DNA from: Symbiodinium natans
Taxonomy: Eukaryota > Sar > Dinophyceae > Suessiales > Symbiodiniaceae
Reading direction: 5' to 3'
Assembly: GCA_905221605.1 (NCBI GenBank)
Contig: CAJNDS010000113.1
Location: 924,082-988,081 of the forward strand
DNA: 64,000 nucleotides
The notes beneath the pieces are model-generated. The model was not told where the DNA came from and did no database searches. It saw only the letters and a list, made by a program, of their open reading frames with translations. Numbering within the stretch: the stretch's first letter is position 1; each line of letters opens with the position of its first letter. The translations under genes and the position numbers were made by a program. Below, piece after piece: positions 44,997 through 46,944 of the stretch.

Positions 44997-46314
44997 GAGG
45001 GCTTTCGTCACAGGAGTTCTTCGCACAGACACCTCGCGGTCACAACATCTGAAGCTTTGCAGGCTTCTGGGGGCCGAGGGGCAAACGATGTCCACGAAGA
45101 CCTTCTTGCGGCGCCGCCACAGCAGCAGCGTCAGGTAGTAGCCGAGGGCCCCAAACCTAGTTCATGGTTGGGACTGTGTTGAAATAACTAAACCTCTATT
45201 CCGAATTGAGTTTAAGTCTTTAATGGGATAGTAGTAAACATCTAAATCTCTATTCCTTATTGAAGTACCCTTAAAAAACTGCAAACATGTTGCTCCACTG
45301 TTAGACAAAGAAACAGCGCACACCAGGGATAGCGAACCCCTTCCGCCAGCCGCAACGGTAGTACCTTCAGTGGTGTTCAACTCTCGGTGGGCAATTCCCA
45401 TTTCGGTTTTTTCGGGTTTAGGGTTTAGGGTTGAGGGTTAGGGTTTAGGGCGATAACTTTAGAATAGCCCTTTCTGTTAAGGGCATACATGCCCTTCAAC
45501 AGCACCCTAGGCCCTATAGGTCCGAAGCTTGAGCCCGTACCGAGTATAGCGGGAACATCTCAAGGTATTAGGGTTTAGGGTTTAGGGTTTGGGGTTTAGC
45601 GTGGAGAAGCTTCACAATGCCATGGCCTCGAAGAGACCGAAAACGAAAGCGATCACCGCAGAGATCAAGCCAAACGCTGCTGCTGCGTATCCATTGTTAA
45701 CCTGGTGGTTTTAGGGTTTAGGGTTTAGAGATTAAACGGATGTATTGAAAACTCCCACTCTAGTGACATGTGAAACTTGGGATGTTCCCCCCTATACTAA
45801 CAGTCCTCAAGAGGGATTCTTGCACCCTCTAGTAGAATCCCTATTAAGGACTGGCAGTACAGGGGGGAACATCCCAACATAATACAGGGGCCTTGATAAT
45901 TGGAACAGGGTTTTGGCGGTTATTCTAGTGCATTTATGAAAGGGCCATAGGGGAACTACCCCTAAGCCCTCAACCCTAGGTACTGTAATCCCAAAGCTCT
46001 TCTCAAAGCCAGGAATCAAGATAATTCAATACCCCCTCTCCCCCCCCCCCCAAAAAAAAAAAAAAAACAAAAAACTGCTCTCATTATTCAGGCCCACATG
46101 AAAACGCACAGAGCTCGGCTCAAAGGTCTAAACCCTAAACCCTAAACCCTAAACTCTATAACCCTAAACCCTAAACCCTAAACCCTAAACTCTATAATCG
46201 CAAAGCTCTGCTCAAAGCTGAGGAAGGTAACAAACCACAGGGTGGAAACCTTCGCCCACGGAGACGTGTGCCAGCTGTGGGACCAAAACTCATCAATCCG
46301 GTTTGTCATGAAAC
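16531..46314 (-). CDS. Multi-exon membrane protein gene (gene 1), whole span
   Basis: Sixteen minus-strand exons are listed separately: 46314-46232, 45701-45616, 45156-45083, 43791-43731, 27459-27410, 20023-19941, 19767-19671, 19518-19387, 19272-19156, 18666-18577, 18463-18348, 18224-18195, 17823-17721, 17521-17428, 16880-16773 and 16615-16531. Every join keeps the frame, every intron ends in AG and every exon starts with G. The product reads as a multi-pass membrane protein with IDEFWSHSW, KKVFVDIVCIDQND, SEGMLVVWDSTW, RLWCVFELAAF, QKQLVDFRVENARCSCC and GEPLRCDRK. I recall this architecture as a conserved, function-unassigned dinoflagellate family. The introns contain telomere-like arrays, introner-like MITEs, two LINEs and another gene. 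The 5' exon with the start codon was not found. The last three exons are the least certain. An alternative is two truncated paralogues, but the 50-bp exon at 27.4 kb bridges them in frame. Confidence 0.75.
16773..16880 (-). CDS. Gene 1 exon, transmembrane segments
   Basis: 108 bp, entry and exit both phase 2. It encodes two hydrophobic stretches (ALICLVLLERLL and LLGGLTFAAAMAIIVAV). Acceptor CTGAAG|GATT, donor TTTC|GTGG. Frame and strand are clear from the membrane profile. The join to the exon at 17428 uses a GA donor with start-like repeat GACG/GATT. Confidence 0.65.
17428..17521 (-). CDS. Gene 1 exon, connecting segment
   Basis: 94 bp (2 + 30 codons + 2). Acceptor CACTTCAG|GTAC. The frame reads FRATKPSCQELFTYVSRH then NVETVV. 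Donor GT|GACG gives ETVV-IALICL across the junction, a plausible continuous membrane entry. An alternative upstream acceptor (TGTCTCAG near 17559) in another frame is also open, so this exon is tentative. Confidence 0.5.
17583..17720 (-). mobile_element. Inverted-repeat element, GTAAA...GGAGGGACC family
   Basis: The ends are GTAAAAGAGGGACCC and, inverted, GTAAAGGGGTCTAAGGAGGG. A second copy lies at 27989-28141. On the minus strand it begins exactly at the gene 1 donor (ACTT|GTAAAG), so it forms the 5' part of that intron. Confidence 0.7.
17721..17823 (-). CDS. Gene 1 exon, transmembrane segment
   Basis: 103 bp, 34 codons plus one base. It reads VCWLLRKRCSKYLVVDI followed by LLTVSTMIVPGLLGLL, a charged loop then a membrane helix. 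It begins directly after the 3' end of a CTTGG...CCAAG element, whose second target-site copy (GTGT) is the first four exon bases. Confidence 0.75.
17824..18190 (-). mobile_element. Introner-like element forming a gene 1 intron, 367 bp
   Basis: On the minus strand it starts CTTGGTAGCCCACTGG and ends GGGTGCCAAG. It is flanked by near-identical 4-mers GCGT (18194-18191) and GTGT (17823-17820). The intron is the first 4-mer plus the element: a GC 5' splice site and the element's terminal AG. Removing it joins FSIA to VCWLLRK in phase 0. It is longer than the other copies and rich in GCGCAAGC-type repeats. Confidence 0.75.
18195..18224 (-). CDS. Gene 1 micro-exon, 30 bp
   Basis: Ten codons, EPTLVIFSIA, lying between two introner-like elements. 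Before both insertions the flanking sequences would have been one continuous exon: the reading frame runs in phase 0 from the exon at 18348 through this one into 17823. Confidence 0.75.
18225..18343 (-). mobile_element. Introner-like MITE forming a gene 1 intron, 119 bp
   Basis: Terminal inverted repeats CTTGGCAGCCC and CTTGGTAGCCC are flanked by a perfect 4-bp duplication (GTTC at 18221-18224 and 18344-18347; GAAC on the minus strand). It carries the family core (AAGGGCACCCTTTTTGG). The intron is GAAC plus the element, giving a GA 5' splice site and AG at the element end. Deleting the element and one duplication copy restores continuous coding sequence WWLALEPTLVIF. Confidence 0.88.
18348..18463 (-). 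CDS. Gene 1 exon, loop and membrane helix
   Basis: 116 bp (2 + 38 codons). It reads CVLWYYLDLALWDAAYGS, then ISRGLLTGLRALVWWLAL. Acceptor GACAAG|GTTG. Only this of the three frames gives the expected membrane-helix pattern. The donor is the GAAC target duplication of the adjacent MITE. Confidence 0.8.
18577..18666 (-). CDS. Gene 1 exon, FERQVQGQVR segment
   Basis: 90 bp (2 + 29 codons + 1). It reads FERQVQGQVRTILLRQL, then STRFIYCHVCA, matching the family's segment that follows the WFGS motif. Acceptor GCCGAG|GCTT. The preferred donor is GC (GCCG|GCGCAA), because the GT ten bases earlier leaves the next helix too short and out of phase. Confidence 0.8.
18815..18832. repeat. (TA)n microsatellite inside a gene 1 intron
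   Basis: A short alternating AT run lies in the intron between 19155 and 18667, next to degenerate telomere-like sequence (18680-18960). Confidence 0.85.
19156..19272 (-). CDS. Gene 1 exon, Cys/His-rich CDR motif
   Basis: 117 bp (2 + 38 codons + 1). Joined to the previous exon it reads ARCSCCDRCDANHIDR, followed by GEPLRCDRKILTEVITTWFG. The Cys/His spacing, G-x-x-LxCDR and WFGS are hallmark motifs of the family as I recall it; metal binding is inferred only. Acceptor CCCAAG|GTAG, donor GAAA|GTTT. Confidence 0.85.
19273..19382 (-). mobile_element. Introner-like element forming a gene 1 intron, 110 bp
   Basis: The minus strand starts CTTGGGCACGACATG and ends CATGTCGTCCCCAAG, a 15-bp terminal inverted repeat with one mismatch. 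Flanking 4-mers are GTAC (19386-19383) and GTAG (19272-19269). The interior differs from the TTTTTGG core family, so unrelated interiors share the CTTGG...CCAAG terminal rule. Confidence 0.82.
19387..19518 (-). CDS. Gene 1 exon, membrane helix and QKQL segment
   Basis: 132 bp (2 + 43 codons + 1). It encodes LGIVMIVSALCLLFCAHN, then RVFCRNIDNLQKQLVDFRVE. A membrane helix followed by an amphipathic QKQL-x-x-F segment and the ARC motif is the family order. The 179-codon plus-strand ORF here (18941-19480) is its antisense shadow. Confidence 0.85.
19519..19666 (-). mobile_element. Introner-like element with internal telomere-like repeats, 148 bp
   Basis: On the minus strand it begins CTAGGACG and ends GGCAACCTAG, between perfect GAAC duplications (19670-19667 and 19518-19515). 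The intron uses GA as 5' splice site and restores GHISWQRTLGIVMIV in phase. Telomere-like runs (19578-19594 and 19616-19652) lie wholly inside it. Confidence 0.82.
19671..19767 (-). CDS. Gene 1 exon, membrane helix
   Basis: 97 bp (32 codons + 1). It reads VMGPALVSMTCGLVVATVAF then SSNFVEGHISWQ. Acceptor CGTAAG|GTTA. Only this frame is strongly hydrophobic and it continues in phase from RPI of the preceding exon. Confidence 0.8.
19941..20023 (-). CDS. Gene 1 exon, LWCVFELAAF motif
   Basis: 83 bp (2 + 27 codons). The first two bases complete an Arg codon to give RLWCVFELAAFIHSRR, the most diagnostic motif of the family, followed by TGEKMHLLIRPI. Acceptor CATTAAG|GATT. The donor is GC (CCAATA|GCCT), chosen because it alone joins the next helix in phase. 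Confidence 0.85.
20304..20774 (-). other. LINE 2 3' region with (CTA)n/(CAA)n tract
   Basis: Sequence downstream of the LINE 2 ORFs. It contains trinucleotide tracts (20341-20373) and ends near a poly-G run at 20312. A long open frame here is probably chance in GC-rich DNA. I could not define the 3' end or a target duplication. Confidence 0.4.
20566..21483 (-). CDS. GC-rich ORF downstream of LINE 2 RT, unknown
   Basis: Overlaps the end of the RT ORF. Its N-terminal part has Cys/His pairs (CCEHAM, CQQCGK) resembling a small zinc finger. Its middle is very basic and acidic (EKSEEERREAVRAKRRLKRQ) and could be helical. It may be a LINE accessory ORF or a fragment of a captured host gene. The low-complexity Ser/Gly/Pro stretches are also consistent with chance openness. 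I do not recognise the protein. Confidence 0.35.
   Translation of the reverse strand: MRGHRRLRHKRRTFKWYFTQLKFGGACCEHAMTRTPKDRCQQCGKSASSGRTSTAPATTTTKARASAGCGSSPVGLLRCRSYRSNGCAGPSGPCGSSGPSSLSGQGPPPHGARRCSSSCLCSHETCGGSAEHSPGETARGPAAHEAVVEKSEEERREAVRAKRRLKRQRKKAARAAAAVSSANKEQVADEAHQGSAGDAETAEPAVEGASTPRRTTTPTFERGHTGLTPPGKRQCLDAKDGDGVGVDEEPEMGRRLSIESVESMASDCTVFSDFGGDGRDGLQWQPGGDRSEAAANNSLLSGEGA
21374..23374 (-). pseudogene. LINE 2 reverse transcriptase, frameshifted
   Basis: Reverse transcriptase of a dinoflagellate-type non-LTR retrotransposon, spread over three frames. KAAGPEGWRPEEL (23371 frame) and RPISIGSAVYRTW (23358 frame) are the finger region. DLSKAFD (22890-22910) is palm motif A. LPQGDPASP and FLDDRSW (ORF from 22795; Asp60-Asp61) are motifs B and C. 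The long tail ends in a CPFC...H...C zinc knuckle near 21500. At least three frameshifts (about 23375, 23165, 22860 and between) make it inactive, although both catalytic Asp of motif C and the Asp of motif A remain. It continues the endonuclease ORF on the far side of the nested insertion and lies in a gene 1 intron. Confidence 0.88.
23381..25371. mobile_element. 2-kb AT-rich nested insertion with TTAATTAGCGAC ends
   Basis: Interrupts LINE 2 exactly between its endonuclease and RT halves. It is flanked by AGGCCT on both sides (23375-23380 and 25372-25377), which I take as a 6-bp target duplication. Both ends carry AT-rich motifs around TTAGCGACTATT (23388-23417 and 25318-25341). The right end also has a perfect 30-bp palindrome at 25187-25216 centred on GCGACTATAGTCGC, with a further half-copy at 25217-25235. 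The interior holds degenerate telomere-like runs (23585-23860) and a very AT-rich core (23930-24820). No coding sequence is recognisable, so it looks non-autonomous. Confidence 0.7.
25187..25216. repeat. Perfect 30-bp palindrome
   Basis: Two 15-base arms with no spacer, centred between 25201 and 25202; each arm is CTTAATTAGCGACTA or its complement. Related half-sites occur at 23387-23397, 23403-23414 and 25217-25235. It resembles a dyad protein-binding site or a terminal hairpin more than a chance sequence. Confidence 0.9.
25353..26872 (-). pseudogene. LINE 2 apurinic-type endonuclease
   Basis: N-terminal endonuclease domain (APE-like) of the same element as the RT. Motifs in order: WQLN (Asn7 of the frame from 26783), MQET (Glu34), GDWN, CIDW and SDHKLL, so catalytic residues are preserved. 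The frame is open upstream of 26783 to about 26872 without an ATG, and telomere-like repeats start immediately beyond. The 5' end and ORF1 are therefore missing. The C-terminal end, ENLPGL, abuts the nested insertion. With the insertion removed, the frame runs on into the RT region. It lies on the same strand as gene 1, inside its 27.4-20.0 kb intron. Confidence 0.88.
27410..27459 (-). CDS. Gene 1 micro-exon, MLVVWDSTW motif
   Basis: 50 bp (1 + 16 codons + 1). It supplies QRSEGMLVVWDSTWAS, exactly the segment missing between SLPAIL (43.7 kb) and RLWCVF (20.0 kb). Acceptor CCCCAAG|GCAG, donor AGCC|GACG (GA type). Both phases fit the neighbours 16 kb upstream and 7.4 kb downstream. It is the only unique sequence in an otherwise telomere-like stretch (27300-27600). 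Confidence 0.8.
27989..28141. mobile_element. Second GTAAA...GGAGGGACC inverted-repeat element
   Basis: The ends GTAAAGGAGGGACCC and, inverted, AGGGGTATAAGGAGGGACCCC match the element at 17583-17720. The interior shares CAGGGCTACTT and carries an (AT)n tract at 28080-28100. Confidence 0.7.
28142..29340. repeat. Telomere-like arrays with small unique islands
   Basis: Arrays at 28855-28995 and 29120-29310 separate short unique stretches. The minus-strand island at 29195-29285 is open (EINSVFHDHHDGSGDGLM) and could be an exon of an unidentified gene. Nothing else is assignable. Confidence 0.5.
29341..32530. other. Unique block without recognisable gene
   Basis: Balanced-composition sequence free of telomere-like repeats. 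Short dispersed repeats of the type ACGAATTACGAATTA occur at about 30800-30815, 30915-30945 and 30965-30988, and GGGCACGCCTGTGGCC recurs at 30398-30413 and 30562-30577. No protein family was recognised on either strand. The plus frame 31347-31760 has codon choice that looks coding (next entry). Confidence 0.5.
31347..31760 (+). CDS. Hypothetical ORF, partly hydrophobic
   Basis: 137 codons from ATG? not certain: the first codon of the frame near 31347 may not be the true start. The middle reads FRDIALDGSKSFASGLEPPH, followed by a hydrophobic stretch (WILYSAAVFPTFSVYV) and a second one (LAAFLRLILRRVVVATVV). Codon third positions are G/C-rich. I do not recognise it; it could be an exon of a membrane protein or chance. 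Confidence 0.25.
   Translation: MHPTTTSSHLTPWPAHFFPPCFRDIALDGSKSFASGLEPPHTLQWILYSAAVFPTFSVYVTTCPSQRFTAKAPLAAFLRLILRRVVVATVVSPAPMEAWSLFQNCRRSPLRGFEPAALSSAVLFPWALVPRTTIQRR
32534..33412 (-). CDS. 2OG-Fe(II) dioxygenase-like protein
   Basis: ATG at 33412 gives 292 codons. A double-stranded beta-helix signature is visible: H104-R-D106, then GGDLWIEHPEG, then distal H166 and R176 ten residues later in a hydrophobic strand (RRLILVAFT). This H-x-D...H...R arrangement is the iron and 2-oxoglutarate site of the superfamily. I recall related domains in many dinoflagellate ORFs found near retroelements; substrate is unknown. The C-terminal 80 residues are low-complexity and end at a poly-C (minus strand) run at 32570-32581, where a frameshift may have altered the end. 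It lies within gene 1's 16-kb intron. Confidence 0.65.
   Translation of the reverse strand: MIQLRQTVERVEALAFDKLQKPEGITTQDLLDLWDALPKPCLQGPTQGRSYITGASHRHSEAPVHNTFDTPCVTQALTRYIRTRAPGIPFAGATIREGSAKGVHRDPMNSAIPAIVMGLTNHDGGDLWIEHPEGDVARNHEGVVKRGKVYDIKRMPVVFSSCTLLHGPMPWTGTRRLILVAFTPRNVKTFSTELKSLLLSQGFVMPTKAQLCRYGAQTTWPGTAQLSLPSTIVRQGVQAQPSHSMQTPMTEVVPLLDVSSSDEDTQGVGLRVTGMAKPPPPQLPAEATEGGC
33598..33724 (+). repeat. 63-bp unit, two tandem copies
   Basis: Copies at about 33598-33660 and 33661-33724 share AGTCATGAGGATCTCA and GCTCTAGAC with few differences. It sits just before a 44-bp sequence that recurs at 40.5 kb. Confidence 0.85.
33729..33772 (+). repeat. 44-bp exact direct repeat, copy 1
   Basis: Identical to 40506-40549 over 44 bases (starts GGGAAAAAGTGGAGG, ends GGTAGAGGTCAT). 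Copy 2 is embedded in telomere-like repeat. Together they bracket the two retroelement regions (33.8-40.5 kb). Confidence 0.9.
33825..33846 (-). other. Probable retroelement 3' tail
   Basis: (GT)n, then T12, then a G run with GTGGGGG on the plus strand; on the minus strand this is C-run, A12, (CA)n. The same order occurs at 36760-36795, the 3' end of LINE 1, and at 44900-44990. Confidence 0.5.
34829..36329 (-). pseudogene. Degenerate coiled-coil ORF, retroelement ORF1-like
   Basis: Coding sequence is spread over three frames. From upstream: an ATG segment near 35975 with HVETATGAVSKEIKTFFKD; then QLEDVRGKLTALIKTSFQDL after a frameshift near 35850; then the frame from 35763 (TSAASLDLSAPLQKLMDQL, LQAVRDDLSTLAQNVKIL). 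C-terminal pieces are in the 35318 frame (DRLETTAVNTTAKLTRQDQQ) and the 35131 frame. Heptad-like Leu spacing suggests a coiled coil. No catalytic domain is visible. It precedes the tail at 33825-33846 and could be ORF1 of a 3'-deleted or non-autonomous element. Confidence 0.45.
36767..36785 (-). other. LINE 1 poly(A) tail (T19 on plus strand)
   Basis: Nineteen T on the plus strand, preceded by GTGTG and followed by G8. Read on the minus strand it is the poly(A) terminus, 60 bp past the end of the RNase H ORF. It fixes the 3' end of the element. Confidence 0.75.
36848..37462 (-). CDS. LINE 1 RNase H domain
   Basis: ATG at 37462, 204 codons. Type-1 RNase H with all acidic residues present: Asp43 (VSTDGSC), Glu85 (TNIRAE), Asp113 (LFMTDSQ) and the Asp of NELADQSA. 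RNase H removes the RNA strand during target-primed synthesis. In an intact element it would be the C-terminal part of ORF2 behind the RT. Here it directly follows the endonuclease linker in another frame, so it is the product of an internal deletion and its ATG is probably fortuitous. Confidence 0.88.
   Translation of the reverse strand: MGEEYYLLPMRHPPVDVPYTTAYIEYPPLSPEDTEQSIRVSTDGSCMRGLGGAAAVLLPPYGDVEKDAVILQQAVPGRSTNIRAEIVAACKGLEAIKRIKQHVKIGTFLFMTDSQHVLQLLQGACRSVAHAPDVSRLMLLWQEVAGYTTFRHVKSHNGDPLNELADQSAKEAVHFDHAGLVIRRRDYSRSYFEMAPGTSPLWLW
37432..38865 (-). pseudogene. LINE 1 endonuclease with RT deleted
   Basis: About 477 codons open from a GTG; no ATG near the 5' end. APE-like endonuclease motifs: TWNVQG (Asn14), LQEVGG (Glu42), AMDLNYE, SRIDYILYAT and KADHRACW. 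A linker follows (KREWKTQLLERAAAGDYKAI) up to IDDEELDTMLATFPN, where the RT fingers should begin. Instead the frame ends at 37432 and RNase H sequence starts. The entire RT palm is absent, so the copy cannot mobilise itself. It is GC-balanced and on the same strand as gene 1. Confidence 0.88.
39071..40403 (-). pseudogene. LINE 1 ORF1 protein, frameshifted in a poly-C run
   Basis: ATG at 40403 opens MAEAWGEELRQAG and runs to the C-rich tract at 40038-40061. There a length change moves the protein into the frame that ends at 39071. Downstream: LVMQ-free heptad-rich coiled coil (MQGTLQHHNVLHERAMEKIQ, LKELEQQVRRLQEQV), then an RRM-like start (DLQIVVGGW) and RITLKFPPG. A further frame (ending 38751) continues with EFDWRGNVYVG, suggesting a second frameshift near 39130. 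ORF1 proteins of this type bind the element RNA and trimerise through the coiled coil. Confidence 0.75.
40506..40549 (+). repeat. 44-bp exact direct repeat, copy 2
   Basis: Second copy of 33729-33772. Telomere-like units flank it on both sides (40487-40503 and 40550 onward), unlike copy 1. Confidence 0.9.
41271..41411 (+). repeat. CTAGYTCATGGYTGGGA dispersed element, copy 1
   Basis: Three copies: here, 45157-45310 and 47527-47620. Each starts CTAG-TCATGG-TGGGA, has CTATTCCTTATGG or CTATTCCTTATTG inside and ends near CT-TGACAAAG. The 45157 copy ends exactly at a gene 1 splice acceptor. Confidence 0.7.
41582..41959 (-). CDS. Gene 2 last exon, Gln/Ser-rich C-terminus
   Basis: 126 codons from the acceptor GGACTTAG|GTCA to TAG at 41584-41582. 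It begins VRVKAESATPAAHTKQPVV and contains three related stretches (SKQVRQA, SQQVMQAHRIP, STNMMQAQRAG), a degenerate tandem repeat of about 17 residues. Joined in phase 0 to the exon at 42061 once the intervening element is removed. Function unknown; no domain recognised. Confidence 0.6.
   Translation of the reverse strand, partial: VRVKAESATPAAHTKQPVVPSLLRVTRALLPAREGNALLSTQVVHALPGTADCSPISPASKQVRQAPCCLTSHTSQQVMQAHRIPASQTSTNMMQAQRAGAQAVRKTRRMMPAVTRRVLRGHLSV
41960..42056 (-). mobile_element. Introner-like MITE forming a gene 2 intron, 97 bp
   Basis: Minus strand begins CTAGGACCAGCGTAGGACCC and ends GGTTGCCCCTGGACTTAG. Flanking 4-mers are GTCC (42060-42057) and GTCA (41959-41956). The intron is a canonical GT-AG intron made of one duplication copy plus the element. 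Splicing joins GPGPLK to VRVKAE in phase 0. Confidence 0.8.
42061..42161 (-). CDS. Gene 2 exon, Pro-rich acidic segment
   Basis: 101 bp (2 + 33 codons). It reads VPLLEGLCLTPLGPPPTETG then TDESTAKGPGPLK. Acceptor GGCAAAG|GTGT. The other two frames contain stops. Unknown function. Confidence 0.6.
42292..42414 (-). CDS. Gene 2 exon, acidic Gly-rich segment
   Basis: 123 bp in the preferred model. It reads SGAEDPAATWPDTDEEVGLG then PRTEEKSEN. Acceptor GGTGGCAG|GCAG. The 3' boundary is uncertain (GC donor at 42291 or a GA donor about 20 bases later). Confidence 0.5.
42424..42565. mobile_element. CTTGGAGGTTCA inverted-repeat element, 142 bp
   Basis: The ends are CTTGGAGGTTCAGGGT and, inverted, CTTGGAGGTTCATGACTGGG. 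Related ends occur at 43819 and at 43942-44108. It lies between gene 2 exons and forms most of that intron. It shares the CTTGG...CCAAG terminal rule but has a different interior from the TTTTTGG-core elements. Confidence 0.75.
42570..42883 (-). CDS. Gene 2 exon, 5'-most identified
   Basis: 314 bp open in one frame: YVYRAIVGCTSVFCAWLEG, ESAGAYLWAHSGVYRAATFQ. It starts at the end of the 42884-42996 MITE and its exit phase fits the exon at 42414. A second frame over the 3' half is also open and protein-like (FLNVPDDSPGVSRALRR), so frame choice rests on splice phase alone. Confidence 0.45.
42884..42996. mobile_element. Introner-like MITE, 113 bp
   Basis: The ends are CTAGGCTGCCCAGTA and, inverted, CTAGCATGCCCAGTAG, with perfect ACAT duplications (42880-42883 and 42997-43000). 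It is near-identical in length and core to 60604-60716. The core includes AACCTAAACCCC, one telomere-like unit. Confidence 0.9.
43478..43568 (-). repeat. Perfect (CCCTAAA)n array inside the gene 1 intron
   Basis: About 13 uninterrupted units, ending in a strand switch at 43566-43582 (CCTAACCTTAGGG). Confidence 0.9.
43731..43791 (-). CDS. Gene 1 exon, IDQND motif
   Basis: 61 bp (2 + 19 codons + 2). It reads IDQNDAKFTAMALLSLPAI. Joined to the previous exon it completes VDIVCIDQND, the family's Cys-Ile-x-Gln motif. Acceptor GCGAAG|GTAT; donor CCT|GCAC (GC type), whose first three bases match the next exon start GCAG. Confidence 0.82.
43942..44108. mobile_element. CTTGGAGGT inverted-repeat element, 167 bp
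   Basis: Ends CTTGGAGGTCCCAGG and, inverted, CTTGGAGGTTCATGG. Lies in the gene 1 intron between 45082 and 43792. No clear target duplication; the outer CTA/TAG extends the inverted repeat. Confidence 0.65.
44281..44360 (+). repeat. (CCCCAAAA)n array
   Basis: About nine units of CCCCAAAA with two five-A units. It is identical to the hypotrich ciliate telomere unit but here clearly a homogenised variant inside a CCCTAAA landscape. Confidence 0.9.
44641..44998 (+). repeat. (GT)n, GGGT-rich tract, T-run and poly-G
   Basis: (TG)n at 44649-44694, then 230 bp of G/T-only sequence, T12 at 44938-44948 and about 45 G with rare interruptions. The three long Val/Gly/Cys ORFs are artefacts of this tract. 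It lies inside a gene 1 intron. Confidence 0.9.
45083..45156 (-). CDS. Gene 1 exon, helix and KKVFVDIVC
   Basis: 74 bp (1 + 24 codons + 1). It reads FGALGYYLTLLLWRRRKKVF then VDIV. Acceptor GAACTAG|GTTT at the end of a dispersed element; GC donor GTTT|GCCC. The frame is fixed by the family motif VFxDxxC. Confidence 0.82.
45616..45701 (-). CDS. Gene 1 exon, first membrane helix
   Basis: 86 bp (28 codons + 2). It reads VNNGYAAAAFGLISAVIAFV then FGLFEAMA. It starts with GTTA, the same four bases that begin the preceding intron. Donor GCATT|GTGA. Confidence 0.82.
45776..45877. mobile_element. TTGGGATGTTCCCC inverted-repeat element, 102 bp
   Basis: Arms CTTGGGATGTTCCCCCCTAT and, inverted, TTGGGATGTTCCCCCCTGTA pair over about 45 bases. 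A second full copy is at 53630-53731 and a half copy near 49402. It lies in the gene 1 intron 46231-45702. Confidence 0.85.
46232..46314 (-). CDS. Gene 1 exon, IDEFWSHSW motif
   Basis: 83 bp (2 + 27 codons). It reads FMTNRIDEFWSHSWHTSPWA then KVSTLWF. The IDEFWSHSW motif is the N-terminal hallmark of the family as I recall it. Acceptor GACCCAG|GTTT, donor GGTTT|GTTA. The exon or exons carrying the start codon lie upstream of 46314 and were not identified. Confidence 0.82.
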
Positions 46315-46892
46315 CTGGGTCAGGGTTTAGGGTTTAGGGTTTAGGGTTTAGGGTTTAGGGTTAAGGGTTTAGGGTCTAGGGTTTAGGGTTTAGGGTTTTG
46401 GGTCAAGCTAGTCGACGAAGAACTACCCAAAAAATAGAAACACGTTCTTCCTTTTCAGGGAAGTATATATAGGGATGGGTATCTTTCATTTGCTTCATGT
46501 TCACCCCAAGACGTGCTGTCAAAAGGATGCACTAAGACCCCGACACTTTCCAGATTCGATGCTTGGATTGGCACATTCTTACTATACTATAAGCCCAAAC
46601 CCTAAACCCTAAACCCCAAACCCCAAAGCCTAAACCCAGTATAAGCCCAAAAGCATGACAAATGCGACCCGGAGGCTCTGCTTGAACAGTCCCCCTGCCC
46701 TGCCTCGGAAGGCCCTGCCGCAGCTCAGAAGCATCGTGTGCGCCCTAACGGCGCGGATCACTTCCTTCGGGTCAGCATGTGAGGGAAGATAATCCACCTA
46801 AACCCGAACGCGGTTTAGGGTTTAGGGTTTAGGGTTTAGGGTGGTTTAGGGTTGAGGGTTGTTTAGGGTTTAGGGTTTAGGGACTCGACCCT

Positions 46893-46940
46893 CACCTCAG
46901 AACCATAAGACAGGAGGACAAGCTCTTGTCTGTTGGCGAA
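46893..46940 (+). CDS. Candidate plus-strand exon upstream of a MITE
   Basis: Open frame TIRQEDKLLSVGE ending exactly at the target duplication GCAG of the next MITE. Acceptor CACCTCAG. The minus strand is also open, so strand is unproven. Confidence 0.35.
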
Positions 46941-46944
46941 GCAG

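Noticed and set aside
44600-45182. Three overlapping 150-177 codon ORFs rich in Val, Cys and Gly
   Set aside because: Translations of a (GT)n and poly-G tract.
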